A stretch of 64,000 nucleotides of DNA from Stenotrophomonas sp. UBA2124 (GTDB taxonomy: Bacteria > Pseudomonadota > Gammaproteobacteria > Xanthomonadales > Xanthomonadaceae). The position numbers and the translations under genes are program-made. Positions 33,816-44,100 of this stretch are shown one piece after another. The stretch is from positions 186,918 to 250,917 of the forward strand of contig DCXY01000049.1 in assembly GCA_002329155.1 (NCBI GenBank), read 5' to 3'. Within the stretch, counting starts at the first letter, position 1. Each line of letters begins with the position of its first letter. A model generated the notes under the pieces. The model was not told where the DNA came from and did no database searches. It saw only the letters and a program-made list of their open reading frames with translations.

Positions 33816-34121
33816 TCAGCCGCAGCTGCCGCCGCCGCAACCGCAGGCGGTTTCTTCTTCCACTGCACCACCCACCACCGCAAAGTCGATCACGATGGCG
33901 CCGGGTTCGCGCTGCACATACTGGATGCTCAACAGGTCGCCATAACGCTCGCCCAGCTGCGCGAGCAACGGCAGCGGATCGTGGTCGTTGACGAAGCGCA
34001 TGGCTTCGCCGGGGCGCAGTGCCTCGATGGCACCAAAGATGGCTGCATGGCGGAAACGCTTGCTGATGCCGCGCGCGTCGAACGGATAGGCCTGCAGTGC
34101 AAAGGATTGGGTCTGGTTCAT
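33816..34121 (-). CDS. DUF2249 domain protein
   Basis: A 101-residue cytoplasmic protein of the DUF2249 family: LDARGI-type start (YPFDARGISKRFRHAAIF), then LRPGEAMRFVNDHDPLPLLAQL and GAIVIDFAVVGG. It ends in a cysteine/glycine-rich tail (CGCGGGSCG). Such proteins are common in anaerobic-respiration and nitric-oxide gene sets, where they may bind a metal or a sulfur ligand. It follows the exported-protein gene after 35 bases and probably shares its FNR-type promoter. Confidence 0.8.
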   Translation of the reverse strand: MNQTQSFALQAYPFDARGISKRFRHAAIFGAIEALRPGEAMRFVNDHDPLPLLAQLGERYGDLLSIQYVQREPGAIVIDFAVVGGAVEEETACGCGGGSCG

Positions 34122-34156
34122 GGACGTGTTGAAACTCTGGAGATCAATGGGCGTGC

Positions 34157-34648
34157 TTAGCGAAGTACAGGCTTGCCGGGCGCCTCGGACGGCAAGGAGA
34201 AACCGGGGTCATCGAACTGCTGCGCATACTCGGCCAGCGCCCGGCGCATGGCTGCGACCAGCTCACGCTTGCCCGGGTCGGCCTGCAGTGAGGCGGCGTT
34301 GTCCATCAACGGCGCGATGATTTCGTGCAACGCGGCATCGGCATCGGCCGGCAGGCGGCAGCTGACGATGATCTGGCGCACATGCGCCTGGATCTGCCCA
34401 GCCACTTCCGCGGCCTGCGCGGGCGTCATCTGGCCCTGCTTATGGCGGCGCAGGGCGTCAACTTCAGTGGCGATATCCCGCATGCCCTTGCGCAACGGCG
34501 CATCGGTGGCCCATCCCCTGGCGGGCGCATGGCTCGTTGCCGACGCGGGATGCCGCGGGGTATGTTCGGCATGCTGTGCCGACCAGGCGGGCGCTGCCAC
34601 GGACGACAACGCCACGGACAGGGCAAACGCCATCAGACAGGTGCGCAT
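34157..34648 (-). CDS. Exported helical protein under an FNR-type box
   Basis: A 163-residue protein with a signal peptide (MRTCLMAFALSVALSSVAAPAWS), a histidine-containing linker and a mainly helical domain (about 50-140). I chose the start at 34648 because the FNR-type box at 34703-34716 would place transcription near 34668. I do not recognise a named family. It resembles periplasmic four-helix metal-binding proteins in size and composition. It is probably cotranscribed with the DUF2249 gene and induced at low oxygen or by NO. Confidence 0.75.
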   Translation of the reverse strand: MRTCLMAFALSVALSSVAAPAWSAQHAEHTPRHPASATSHAPARGWATDAPLRKGMRDIATEVDALRRHKQGQMTPAQAAEVAGQIQAHVRQIIVSCRLPADADAALHEIIAPLMDNAASLQADPGKRELVAAMRRALAEYAQQFDDPGFSLPSEAPGKPVLR

Positions 34649-34702
34649 GGGGCTGCTCGCGATTGGATGGCCAAAGGCTAGGAGCCGGTGACAGGCAGCG
34701 TC

Positions 34703-34716
34703 TTGATGTATATCAA
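34703..34716 (-). promoter_or_regulatory. FNR/DNR box upstream of the exported-protein/DUF2249 pair
   Basis: TTGATGTATATCAA is a perfect TTGAT-N4-ATCAA dyad. Its centre is 61.5 bases before the ATG at 34648. If it sits at -41.5, the transcript begins near 34668 with a 20-base leader. Control could be by an ANR protein or by the DNR-like regulator encoded at 27.3-28.0 kb. The 168 bases between this box and the terminator at 34885 hold nothing I can identify. Confidence 0.8.
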
Positions 34717-34884
34717 GAACGGCCATGGCTCAGGGAACCCACTCTGCCCGGCCCGCCGTGGAATACCTTCATCCCATGTGATTGGTGCGGCCGCTGCCAT
34801 GGGTACGCCACGCCGCTGGGATGCCGCGCAGCGCAGCAACGGTGCCGCCCGGTCGCACTTGTTCAAGACACGCTCAATCAAGAA

Positions 34885-34912
34885 AAAAGGCGCGCCCGCG
34901 GGCGCGCCTTTT
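34885..34912. terminator. Intrinsic terminator at the end of the M16 operon
   Basis: The symmetric hairpin AAAAGGCGCGCCC/GGGCGCGCCTTTT lies 24 bases past the stop of the leftward M16 gene. Both flanks carry A- or T-runs, so it can act in either direction. It marks the end of the seven-gene unit that starts at 46.4 kb. Confidence 0.85.
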
Positions 34913-34935
34913 CCGTGGTGACAGCCGCCCGCAAC

Positions 34936-36282
34936 TCAGGGTTTGCTGAAACTACCCGCCTTTACCAGCACCATCTTCGATGGATCAACATGCTCGCGGA
35001 TGGCAGCATTCACCTGCTCCAGGGTCAAGGCTTCAATCTCGCCGGGGTGGGCATCCAGCCATGCCAGCTCCTGCCCACGCACGACGGTCATCAGCAGTGC
35101 CTCGGCCATGCCCTCGGTGGTGCCCATGCGCAGCTGGAAACGACCAACCAGTGCCTGCTTGCGCGCATCCAGCTCTTCGGCGGCAACGCCTTCCCGAGCC
35201 CAGAGGCCCAGCTCACGCTGCGCGCTGGTCACGCCCTTGTCCAGCAGTTCCGGGGCGAAGGTGGCCTGCATCATGAAGCCCCCGTCCACCAAGTCATCCC
35301 CAAACAGGTTTGCGCCAATCCCGTAGGTAAGCCCTTCCCTGTCACGCACCGCGGACATCAGGCGCCCGGTGAACCCCGAGCCCAGAATGCTCACGCCCAC
35401 CTGCAACGGCAGATAGCCCGGGTCGGCGCGGCGAAGGCCTGTGGCCTGGCCCCACAGCACGCTTACCGACGCCTTGTCCTTCATGGGCACATCAATGCTG
35501 CGCGCCTGTGCGGCCGGGGACTTCGGCGCGTTGCGCATGAAGTCCACACCGCCACTCCAGCCTTCCACCGCACGCACCACCGCCGCGCGTGAGCTGGCAA
35601 GGTCGACATCGCCGGTGAACACCAGGGTCATGTGCGCCGGCCCGTAGTAGCGGGCATGGAATGCCTTGACCTGCTCCAGCGTCACCGTATCCACGGCCTT
35701 GAGCAATGCCTCGCGCGGCACCGAGGCGTTCGGGCTGTCCTTGGCAAACATCTGCTCGGTCAACATGTCCCAGGCGCGGGTATCGGTGTCGTCGGTACCC
35801 TGGCGCAGCATTGCGCCAAGCTGCGCCTTGGCCTTCTCGAACTCGCCCGGGTCGAACGCGGGCATGCGCAGCTGCTCGGCCAGCAGCCCCACCACCGCCG
35901 GCATATCCTGCTTCAGGCTCTTGCCATAGACGGTGACGGCGCCATCGTTCGAGCTGATCGAACTCCTTGCCCCCAGCGCGGACAGCATGTCGGCAATCTG
36001 GTACTTGTCATGCCGGGTGCTGCCCCGCTGCACCATCATGGAGGCAAGCGCGGCCACGGCCGGGTTATCGTTCCGGCTGGCCACCACCGCATCGCCCAGC
36101 GGCATCGCGCCCAGTACGGTGACCACGTCCTTCACGTCCATCGGGTAGACCACCACATCCACCGGGCCCACCTTTGCACGCTGCACCTTGTCGGCTACAC
36201 CGGCGTGCGCCATCGGCACCAGCGCGCACAGGCCCATGACCGCTGCCAATGCAAACAAACGACTCATCGTAACCGCCCTCAT
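34936..36282 (-). CDS. M16 metallopeptidase partner subunit without the zinc motif
   Basis: A 448-residue exported protein (signal peptide ending ...MAHAG). It has the M16 fold but no HxxEH zinc motif. It carries the arginine/tyrosine element RDREGLTYGIG typical of the non-catalytic partner, which helps bind substrate. It overlaps the upstream, HxxEH-bearing M16 gene by four bases, so the two probably form a periplasmic heterodimer like Sphingomonas SPH2681/SPH2682. It is the last gene of the long leftward unit. Confidence 0.87.
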   Translation of the reverse strand: MRAVTMSRLFALAAVMGLCALVPMAHAGVADKVQRAKVGPVDVVVYPMDVKDVVTVLGAMPLGDAVVASRNDNPAVAALASMMVQRGSTRHDKYQIADMLSALGARSSISSNDGAVTVYGKSLKQDMPAVVGLLAEQLRMPAFDPGEFEKAKAQLGAMLRQGTDDTDTRAWDMLTEQMFAKDSPNASVPREALLKAVDTVTLEQVKAFHARYYGPAHMTLVFTGDVDLASSRAAVVRAVEGWSGGVDFMRNAPKSPAAQARSIDVPMKDKASVSVLWGQATGLRRADPGYLPLQVGVSILGSGFTGRLMSAVRDREGLTYGIGANLFGDDLVDGGFMMQATFAPELLDKGVTSAQRELGLWAREGVAAEELDARKQALVGRFQLRMGTTEGMAEALLMTVVRGQELAWLDAHPGEIEALTLEQVNAAIREHVDPSKMVLVKAGSFSKP

Positions 36283-37643
36283 TTCGACGCCTCCGGAACA
36301 AACCAGCCAGTGGTACCCTGGTCCTCCACCAGGTACTTCCTGGCCACGCGCTGCACATCGGCAGGTGTCACCGCTTCCAGCTTGTCCAGGAAGGTGGCGT
36401 ACAGTGTCCAGTCGCCCATGGCGATGTACTCGTTGAGCGCGGCGGCGGTGTTGCTGGTGCCGTCGCGGCGGAATGCCTGGTCCGTGCGGTACGGGCCAAG
36501 CGCGCGCGTTATCTCTTCTGCACTGACACCATCGGCCTTGATCTTTTCGATCTGATCCAGCACAACCTTCTCGGCCTGCTCCGGCGCAATCCCGGGCACC
36601 ATCATCGCGCCCACCGAGAACAGGCTGTTGTCATGCTGCAGCTGCAGATGGGCGACAACGTCGGTGGCCAGCGAGGAGTCCATCAGTGCACGTGACAGGC
36701 GGCTGGATTTTCCGTTGTGCAGCACCAGGCCCAGCATAATCAGTGCCGCCGCATCCGGATCAAGCGCCGACGGTGCCTTGAAGCCCATCATCAACGCGCC
36801 CGACTGCGCCGCACGGCGCAACACCACGCGGCGCGCACCGCGCTGTTCCGGCTCGCTGGTGTACAGCGTGGGAATGGCCTGCGGCGAACGCGGGATGGCA
36901 CCGTAGTACTGCTTGATCCACCCCAGCACCTGAGCGGGCTCGAAGTCGCCAACCACGGTGACGGTGGCATTGTTCGGCCAGTAGTAGGTGTCATAGAAAG
37001 CGCGCAGCTTGTCGATGGACACGTTCTCGATGTCGCTGCGCCAGCCGATGGTCGGGTGATGGTACGGGTGCGCCTGGTAGGCCGCCGACCACACCTGCAC
37101 ATCCAGCGCCGACCACGGGTCGTTCTCGCTGCGCTCGTATTCGTTGCGCACCACCGTCATCTCGTCCCTGCGGTCACCGTCGCGCAGCAGCAGGTTGCGC
37201 ATGCGATCGGCCTCGATGGCGATATAGCCCTGCAATGCCTCCGGGCCCAGCGTGGCGTAGTAATTGGTGCGGTCGAAACTGGTGGTGGCGTTGAAGTTGG
37301 CCCCCACCCGCTCAAGGTATGCATCGATGCCGTTGCCCTTGGCCTTTTCGAAGTTGGTGCTGCCCTTGAACATCAGGTGCTCAAGCAGGTGCGTACCACC
37401 GGTGCTGCCGGTCACCTCGTTACGCGAGCCCACGTGATAGGTCACCATGCAGGTGACCACCGGCGCGGCATGGCGCGGCGCCAGCAGCACGGTCATGCCG
37501 TTGCTGTCGAGCCGGTACTCGTCCACCTGATCCAGCGATTTGACGTAGGTATAGCCATCCACGCTGGCTGGTTTGGCCAACAGGCCAGGCGACGCCAGCA
37601 GGCCGAGCGCAAGCGATGCGCCCAGAAGATGTCTCCGAATCAT
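36279..37643 (-). CDS. M16 zinc metallopeptidase, catalytic subunit
   Basis: A 454-residue exported peptidase (signal peptide LLGASLALGLLASPGLLA). The inverted zinc motif H85-LLE88-H89 is present in GGTHLLEHLMFKG, with a downstream glutamate near E168 (VVRNEYER) as probable third ligand. It is followed directly by the partner subunit. Bacterial M16B pairs degrade short peptides in the periplasm. Position after DsbD and a TlpA-like protein suggests that cysteine-containing peptides are reduced and then cleaved; this is inference. Confidence 0.9.
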   Translation of the reverse strand: MIRRHLLGASLALGLLASPGLLAKPASVDGYTYVKSLDQVDEYRLDSNGMTVLLAPRHAAPVVTCMVTYHVGSRNEVTGSTGGTHLLEHLMFKGSTNFEKAKGNGIDAYLERVGANFNATTSFDRTNYYATLGPEALQGYIAIEADRMRNLLLRDGDRRDEMTVVRNEYERSENDPWSALDVQVWSAAYQAHPYHHPTIGWRSDIENVSIDKLRAFYDTYYWPNNATVTVVGDFEPAQVLGWIKQYYGAIPRSPQAIPTLYTSEPEQRGARRVVLRRAAQSGALMMGFKAPSALDPDAAALIMLGLVLHNGKSSRLSRALMDSSLATDVVAHLQLQHDNSLFSVGAMMVPGIAPEQAEKVVLDQIEKIKADGVSAEEITRALGPYRTDQAFRRDGTSNTAAALNEYIAMGDWTLYATFLDKLEAVTPADVQRVARKYLVEDQGTTGWFVPEASK

Positions 37644-37720
37644 AGGTGCAGTACTCCGATACGTGGCGCCGGGGCGCCCGTGATTGAAAAGGGGAAACTC
37701 AGATTGGGGACCGCGGAGGC

Positions 37721-39796
37721 TCAGTCGGCGGGCGTGCCGAAGGCATCCAGCACGATGTCCGGCGTCAGCACTTCCGGCAGCACCTCAGGCTCGTCGGCCG
37801 CCGTGCCTGCGCGGTACACCAGATTGAAGGGCACGGCGCTGCGCCCGTAGCTGGCCAGCTCACGGGTAATGCGCGGGTCGGCATTGGTCCAGTCCGCCTT
37901 CAGCGCCACGATGTCGTGCTCGCGGAAGTACTGGCGCACCTTTTCCGAACTGAACACCGCCTTCTTGTTGACCTGGCAGGTGGCGCACCAGCGCGCGGTG
38001 AAATCGACATAGATGCCACGCCCGCTGTGGCGCAGCTCGGCCACCCGCTCCGGGCTCCATTCCTGCCACTCCATCACGTCGCGGTTGGCGGGCCGCGGCC
38101 AGCCCCAGCCCACTGCGGCGGCGAACAACAGCAGCGCCGCGCCGGCGGCAACCGCCCTGCGCCCTGTGCCGCCACGTGTGGAAAAGCGCCCGTAGGCCCA
38201 CAACGCCAACGCCACCAGCGACAGCGCCAGCAGAACGTTCAAAAGCCCCTGCTCGCTTGCCTGGCCAGCCAGCACCCACAGCAGGTAGGCCACGGTGGCA
38301 TACAACGGGAAGGCCATCAGCTGCTTGAACGTCTCCATCCACGCGCCCGGCCGTGGCAGGAAGCGGATCAGCCCGGGGAACACGGCCAGCACCAGATACG
38401 GCGCCGACAACCCCAATGCGATCACCGTGAACACCACGAATGACTGTGCGGCAGGCAAGGCCAGCGCCGCACCCAGCGCAGGTGCCAGGAACGGTGCGCT
38501 GCAAGGCGTGGCAACCACCGTGGCCAGCACGCCGGCAAAGAACGAACCGGCCACGCCCTGGCGTGCCTGCAGACGCGAGCCAATCGCGGTTGCGCGCACG
38601 CCCACTTCATACACACCGCTCAGATTCAGCGCGAATGCCAGCATCACCACGGCCAATGCGAACACGAAGCCCGCTGACTGCAGCTGGAAGCCCCAGCCCA
38701 GCTGTGCGCCGCCATCGCGCAGCATGGCCAGCACACCTGCCAGCGCCCAGAACGACAACAGCACGCCTGCGGTGAAGGTCAGCGCGTGCGCGGCCACCTT
38801 GGCGCGGTCCTTGCCTGCCTGCTCGACGAAGCCCAGCACCTTCAGGCCCAGCACCGGGAACACGCACGGCATCAGGTTGAGAATCAGGCCACCCAGCAGC
38901 GCCAGCACCAGCACACCCAACGACAGGCCCACGCCCGCCTGGGTGCCGCTGCCTGCCTCCATGCCACCGGCCTGCGCCGCCGCAGCAGAGACGAACGGCA
39001 GATCCACCCGCACACCGCGGTACTGGCCCGCCGCGTCCACATAGGCCAGCACGCCACGCAGGCGCGCTTCGGCGGGTACCACCTCCTCCGGGTCCAGCAC
39101 CATCTTCAACATCGCACGGTTGTCGCGGTTGGCCACCGTCTGCGGCTGCTTGTAGTCGATGAAATCTTCCAACGGAAAGAACTGCGGCAGTGTCACAGTG
39201 GACGGTGCGGCGACATTGAGCGTCACCTCATGCTGGTCGTGGCTGGCCGCCAGCGTCCAGCCGGTTGCCGGCTCGGGCATCGGCTGCCCGGCCAGCTGCG
39301 CCGCCACGCCTGCATCCGGCGGCGTGGCCTGTGCGCTTACCGGCAGGCTGAGCACTACCTGCTGTTTGCCTGGAATACACAGCGTCTGGCACATCAACCA
39401 ACGCGCGGTGGCACGCAGGGTCAAGGTCTGGCCCGGCACCAGGTTGGCCGGCAGCTTCAACTCGACAGGCAGATGAGTGAGCTGCTCGTAGCCGTAGCCG
39501 GATATCTCGCCCTGCGTGTTGTGGATCAGGCCAGGGACCGGCCACTGGATGGGCCCTGCCTGCACGCCGGCCGGCAGCTCCCATTCAATGCGCGTCGGCA
39601 GGCCGGTGCCGGCACGCTCCCAGAAGGTATGCCAACCGGGCTGGTGGTCCAGGCGCAGCGCCACGGTGACCGACTGCCCCGGCTGTACCGACGACTGGGG
39701 TGACACCAGCTGCGCGGCCACCTGTGCCCAGCCCACCACGGGCATGAGCAGCAACAGCAACAGCAGCAGCGGAGCAACAGGCCAGGAACGACGCAT
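37721..39796 (-). CDS. dsbD: Thiol:disulfide interchange protein DsbD family
   Basis: A 691-residue inner-membrane electron carrier that moves reducing power from cytoplasmic thioredoxin to the periplasm. The N-terminal periplasmic domain (about 25-250) contains the cysteine pair in LMCQTLCIPGK. The membrane core has the paired cysteine helices LNLMPCVFPVLGLKVLG and VVATPCSAPFLAPALGAAL. The C-terminal thioredoxin domain has FTARWCATCQVNKK. All three redox pairs are intact. It is three bases downstream of the TlpA-like lipoprotein gene, the probable recipient of electrons. Confidence 0.92.
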   Translation of the reverse strand: MRRSWPVAPLLLLLLLLMPVVGWAQVAAQLVSPQSSVQPGQSVTVALRLDHQPGWHTFWERAGTGLPTRIEWELPAGVQAGPIQWPVPGLIHNTQGEISGYGYEQLTHLPVELKLPANLVPGQTLTLRATARWLMCQTLCIPGKQQVVLSLPVSAQATPPDAGVAAQLAGQPMPEPATGWTLAASHDQHEVTLNVAAPSTVTLPQFFPLEDFIDYKQPQTVANRDNRAMLKMVLDPEEVVPAEARLRGVLAYVDAAGQYRGVRVDLPFVSAAAAQAGGMEAGSGTQAGVGLSLGVLVLALLGGLILNLMPCVFPVLGLKVLGFVEQAGKDRAKVAAHALTFTAGVLLSFWALAGVLAMLRDGGAQLGWGFQLQSAGFVFALAVVMLAFALNLSGVYEVGVRATAIGSRLQARQGVAGSFFAGVLATVVATPCSAPFLAPALGAALALPAAQSFVVFTVIALGLSAPYLVLAVFPGLIRFLPRPGAWMETFKQLMAFPLYATVAYLLWVLAGQASEQGLLNVLLALSLVALALWAYGRFSTRGGTGRRAVAAGAALLLFAAAVGWGWPRPANRDVMEWQEWSPERVAELRHSGRGIYVDFTARWCATCQVNKKAVFSSEKVRQYFREHDIVALKADWTNADPRITRELASYGRSAVPFNLVYRAGTAADEPEVLPEVLTPDIVLDAFGTPAD

Positions 39797-39799
39797 GTA

Positions 39800-41098
39800 T
39801 CAGCCCTTCCCCGGCTTGTTCAGCTGCTTTGCCACCATGCGCTCCACCTCATCGCCGCGCATGTTCTTGCCGACGATGGTGCCGTCGCTGCCGATCAGGA
39901 AATTATTGGGAAGGCCGCGCACGCCATAGGCTTCGGCAGCCTTGGAGCCGAAGCCATCGGCGCGCAGGTTGATCCATGGCAGGTGGCCGTTGTCGCTTTC
40001 CTGCTTCATCGCCTTCAGCCAGTCTTCCCGCTCTTCATCCAGCGACACGCCATAGATCTCGAAACCCTGCGCGTGGTAATCGCGGTAGACCCTGGCCAGA
40101 TACGGAAACTCCTCACGGCATGGCGCGCACCACGACGCCCAGAAGTCCAGCAGCACGAATCTGTTGCTGGCAAGCACCGTGGAAAGCTTCACCTCGCGGC
40201 CGTCCTTGTCGGCCACCGTCACGTCCCGGTACGGCTTGCCCACGGCAAGTGCGTCACGGGCGGCAGCGGCAGCTGCTTCCAGTTCGGCGGCGGCCAGTTC
40301 ATTACGGTAGGCGGGGCTGTCGGCCAAGCTGGCACTCCAGCCCGCCATCAGGGCACTGCGCCTGTCTGCAGGGTAACGCTGGGCGTCGGAGGTGACCGAC
40401 AGCGCAAGGAACCGTGCCAGGTCGTCGTGCTGGCCATCCACAACCCCGGCCAGGTAGTCCTCCGACACCTTGCCCATTTCCATGTAATACGGCGACACCA
40501 GTGGTGCGGCCTGCATCTTCGCGCGCAGCATGGCCGCATCATCATTGCGGTCAACGCCCTTCAGTGCCTCAGCCTCGGCCTTGTTCTTGGCCTTCACCGC
40601 GGCGATGTAGGCCGGCAGCTGCTGGTAGCCGAAAACCAGATCGTTGTACTGGCCGCCCTTGACCAGCAGTACGCCATCGGTGATGGAGGCCTGGTAGCTG
40701 GCGTTCTCCACCACAAGGCGGGTATAGGCATAGGCATGGTCCTGTGCTTTCAGCTCACCTATCTGCAGCGTACCCAGCACCGGTGCCGGGGTGGATGCAT
40801 CCAATTTGAAGCTACCGCCCAAGACCACGCCCTGCGCCAGCGGCCCGTCAGTCCACTTGCCGTCGGCCCCCGGCATCAGCGCATTGAGCTGCACGGGGGT
40901 GCCGTCGGCCTGCGGCAGGCCCGTGGCGGTGATGGTGAAGCCTGCCTGCGTTGCCGCCACGGCCGGCGTACCCGCTGCCTGGCCGGCGGGCACATTGCCC
41001 GCCGGCTTGTCGCACCCGGCCAGGCCAAGCGTGATACCCAGGGCCAGTGCTGCCATGCACAGGGACGGAGAGGGTCGGAAGGTCTTGTTCAATGCCAT
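39800..41098 (-). CDS. TlpA-type redoxin lipoprotein with an N-terminal DUF4369-like domain
   Basis: A 432-residue lipoprotein (LGLAGC lipobox near residue 28; start set at 41098, with 41125 possible). The N-terminal half resembles the DUF4369 domain that precedes many Bacteroidetes-type redoxins. A helical part rich in alanine and glutamate follows, then a thioredoxin domain with DFWASWCAPCREEFP and the cis-proline loop RGLPNNFLI. It is expected in the periplasm, reduced by the adjacent DsbD. It is 41 bases downstream of the TonB receptor gene. Confidence 0.87.
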   Translation of the reverse strand: MALNKTFRPSPSLCMAALALGITLGLAGCDKPAGNVPAGQAAGTPAVAATQAGFTITATGLPQADGTPVQLNALMPGADGKWTDGPLAQGVVLGGSFKLDASTPAPVLGTLQIGELKAQDHAYAYTRLVVENASYQASITDGVLLVKGGQYNDLVFGYQQLPAYIAAVKAKNKAEAEALKGVDRNDDAAMLRAKMQAAPLVSPYYMEMGKVSEDYLAGVVDGQHDDLARFLALSVTSDAQRYPADRRSALMAGWSASLADSPAYRNELAAAELEAAAAAARDALAVGKPYRDVTVADKDGREVKLSTVLASNRFVLLDFWASWCAPCREEFPYLARVYRDYHAQGFEIYGVSLDEEREDWLKAMKQESDNGHLPWINLRADGFGSKAAEAYGVRGLPNNFLIGSDGTIVGKNMRGDEVERMVAKQLNKPGKG

Positions 41099-41139
41099 GT
41101 TCTCTTGTTTGTTTCGATCTGCCACACACGCATGTGTCT

Positions 41140-44100
41140 TCAGAACTCTTTCTTGATGTCCAGGTACAGCACCCGGCCGCGCACATTCACCCGGTTGGAG
41201 ATGAACCCGTACTGGTTGTCAACGAAGGGGAAGCCGCGATCAAACGCGTTCTGCACACCCAGCCGGAGCGTGGTACCGCCCAGCCAGCCGGCCGACCGCT
41301 GCCAGTTGTAGCCCACCTGGAAATCAGCCGTGGTGTAGGACGCCGCATGCCGCCGCGGATTCGGGTTGTCCGGTGTCCAGTTGTTGAAGACCGTGGCCAG
41401 GCCCGACATCGGGTAGAGCACGCGGAATGCCGAGCTGTGGTGCGCGCCGGCCGATGCCGACCAGTTGCCGCGATTCCAGCCGACGAAAAGATCACCTGCC
41501 CACTTGCTGGGGCCGAACTCGCTGTCGGAGAACACCACCGTCGGGAACGACGGCAGCGTACGCGCTTCCAGCCTGAGCGTGCGTACCGCATTCAGCCGCA
41601 GCGTCCAGGCACCAAGGCTGTTGTCGAAGCCATAGTCGATACTGCCATCGATGCTGCGCGAGCGGCGGCCCAGGAAGTTGACCTGCCGCGCGTCCCAGAG
41701 CAATACACCGTTCTCGCCCATGGTGAAGGCTTCCTTCGGCATCTTGCTGATGTCGCTGAAAATGTCGGCATAGCTCATGCCGGCCAGCGGATCGCCGATG
41801 TAGTTGCGGAACCGGGTGTCGTTGTAGGTGGCCGCCACGGTCAAACCGCCGACGAAGGCCGGGCTGTAGTCGAAGCCCAACGTGCGGACCGTGGCCAGCT
41901 GCGGCTTCAGGTTCGCATTGGGGCCGTTGAGCGAGATGATGCTGCTCACACCCGGGGGAATCTGCCCGCCATTGAACAGCACCGCATACGTGGCCAGCTG
42001 CACGCTGTCCTGGCCAAACTGCTGCAGTGCCTGCGGGGTAAGAAACGATTGGCCCCAGGTTGCGCGCAGGCGCAGTTCTTCGATTGGCTTCCACGCCAGG
42101 CGGGCCTGCCTGCTGGTATTGGAATAACTGCGCTTGAGCCGTGCGGGCTCCCCTTCCTGGTACGGCATGTCCCCGGCGGTGGCACCGGTGAGCTTGTGCA
42201 GGTCGAAGCCGCCCAGCGCGACAAGGTTGACCAGGTCATTCGGGTCACTGCCAAACCAATCGTAGGCCTGGTTGACCACCGTGGTTCCGCCCTGCTGGTC
42301 GAATGATTCGTGGCGGGCAGCCAGTGTCAGCGTCAACTCCTTCACGCCCGGCAGGTCCTTGAACAAGGGCATGCCAAGCTCACCGTACAGCGCATGCACA
42401 CGGCGGTCTGCATTCGCCTCGGTCAGGCCACCCAGGGTGGTGCTCATGTGGTAACGCTCATCGCGCCCCTGCCCACCCATTACCAGCTGCGCCTTGCCGC
42501 CCGGCAAGGTGAACAGGTTGCCGCGGACCAATACATCGGCATCGCGCAGATGCGAATCGAAATTGCTCTGGTAGCGGCTTACCAGTGCCTTGAGCAGTTC
42601 ACGGTTGGCATCCACCACCGCAGCATTGCTGCCATCGCCGAACACGTTGATCTTGTTGACGAACTCGGTGAGGCGCGAATCGTTGCCGAGCAGGCTCAGC
42701 CCACCCGTGCCTACCAGACTGTCACTGCGGCCACGCTCGCGGCTGTCGTTGTAACCCAGCTCGAACTCCCAGTTGTCCGACCACGGCAGCTTGCCGTCCA
42801 GGCCGAGATTGACGTTCGTGTTGGTCTGGCGTTGTTCCTCACTGAACGTCATGCCCGCAAACTCGCGCTCATACGAGTAGCCGACCATGAGGTCCTGACC
42901 AAAATGGTTGTGGATGTTGGTCTTGGGCACGAAGGTGGTGGCACCGGCGGAGATGAAACCAAAATCGTAGGGAATCGGATTCCAGTACCGCTCGTTGCGC
43001 TGCTTGGCGTAGCTGCCCCCGTAACTCAGGGTCAGACCCCCGCCCAGCTGCTGCTCACCGGCGATGCGCAGCGAAGGGGTGACGATCTGCGGCCCGATGC
43101 GCGGTGTCCAGTACGAGGACGGCGACTTTGCCGCATCGTAGGCAAGCAGATCGGCAGGCCGCAGCGATGTGCCGTCCTGCCCGCCCGGAATGATGCCCAG
43201 TGGGGCGCCAGCGAAATACATGCCATAGCCCAAATTGAGCGCGCTGAACACCACGCCCGGCTGGCCAAGATCAGGGATGCGCCCGTTCACGCCGCCCAGG
43301 TCGGTGAAGTCACCCAGCCCGCCCGGGCCCACATGGATGAAGCGCGAGGTATCTGCCGGCTTGCTCTTGCGGAAGCTGCCCGAGGCGGTGATGTAACCAC
43401 TGGCCCAGCCGAAGGTATGCGCAAGGTCCAGACGCGAAGCATCCGCTCCGGTGCTGGAGTCTTCGTATCGCGCCTGTACCAGCGTGCCTTCGTACGACTT
43501 CTTCAGGACGATGTTGACCACGCCGGCCACTGCATCGGCACCGTAGATGGCGCTGGCACCATCGGTGAGCACCTCGATGCGCTCCACCTGGGCCAGCGGA
43601 ATCGACGAGATATCAGTGAACGCACCCTGCCCCTGCGCCGAACCGGCCACGCGCCGCCCGTTGACCAGCACCAGCGTGGCGCCGCTGCCAAGGCCACGCA
43701 GGTTCACCGAGCTGGCGCCCACGGTGGATTTGGCCCGGAAGGAATCACCAAACTCGGACTCGCCCATCGCCACGCTGGTGGAATTGCGGCTGCTGAAGTT
43801 CTGCGGCAGGTGCCGCAGCACATCATCGATGGACGAATAGCCGCCCATCTCGATCTGCTGCGCGTCGATCATGATCAACGGCGATGCCGGATCGATGTTG
43901 CGCAGCTTGGTGCCGGTGACGATGATGGTTTCAAGGTCGGCAACCTTCACCGATTGAACATGCACCTCCGCCCCAGCTGCGACACCCACCGATGCAGGCG
44001 GTGTCACCTCGGCAGCTTGGCGGCTGGCTGGCGGCCGACGCAGCGATACCGTATGCGCATTGACCAACTCGTATTGCAGGCCCGTGTCCTGCAACAGGCG

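Noticed and set aside
34717..34884. Possible riboswitch or small RNA before the terminator
   Set aside because: The region has some GC stems, but I could match no cobalamin, TPP, SAM or molybdenum-cofactor core. It is also separated from the only downstream leftward gene by its own FNR-type promoter. Left as unexplained spacer.
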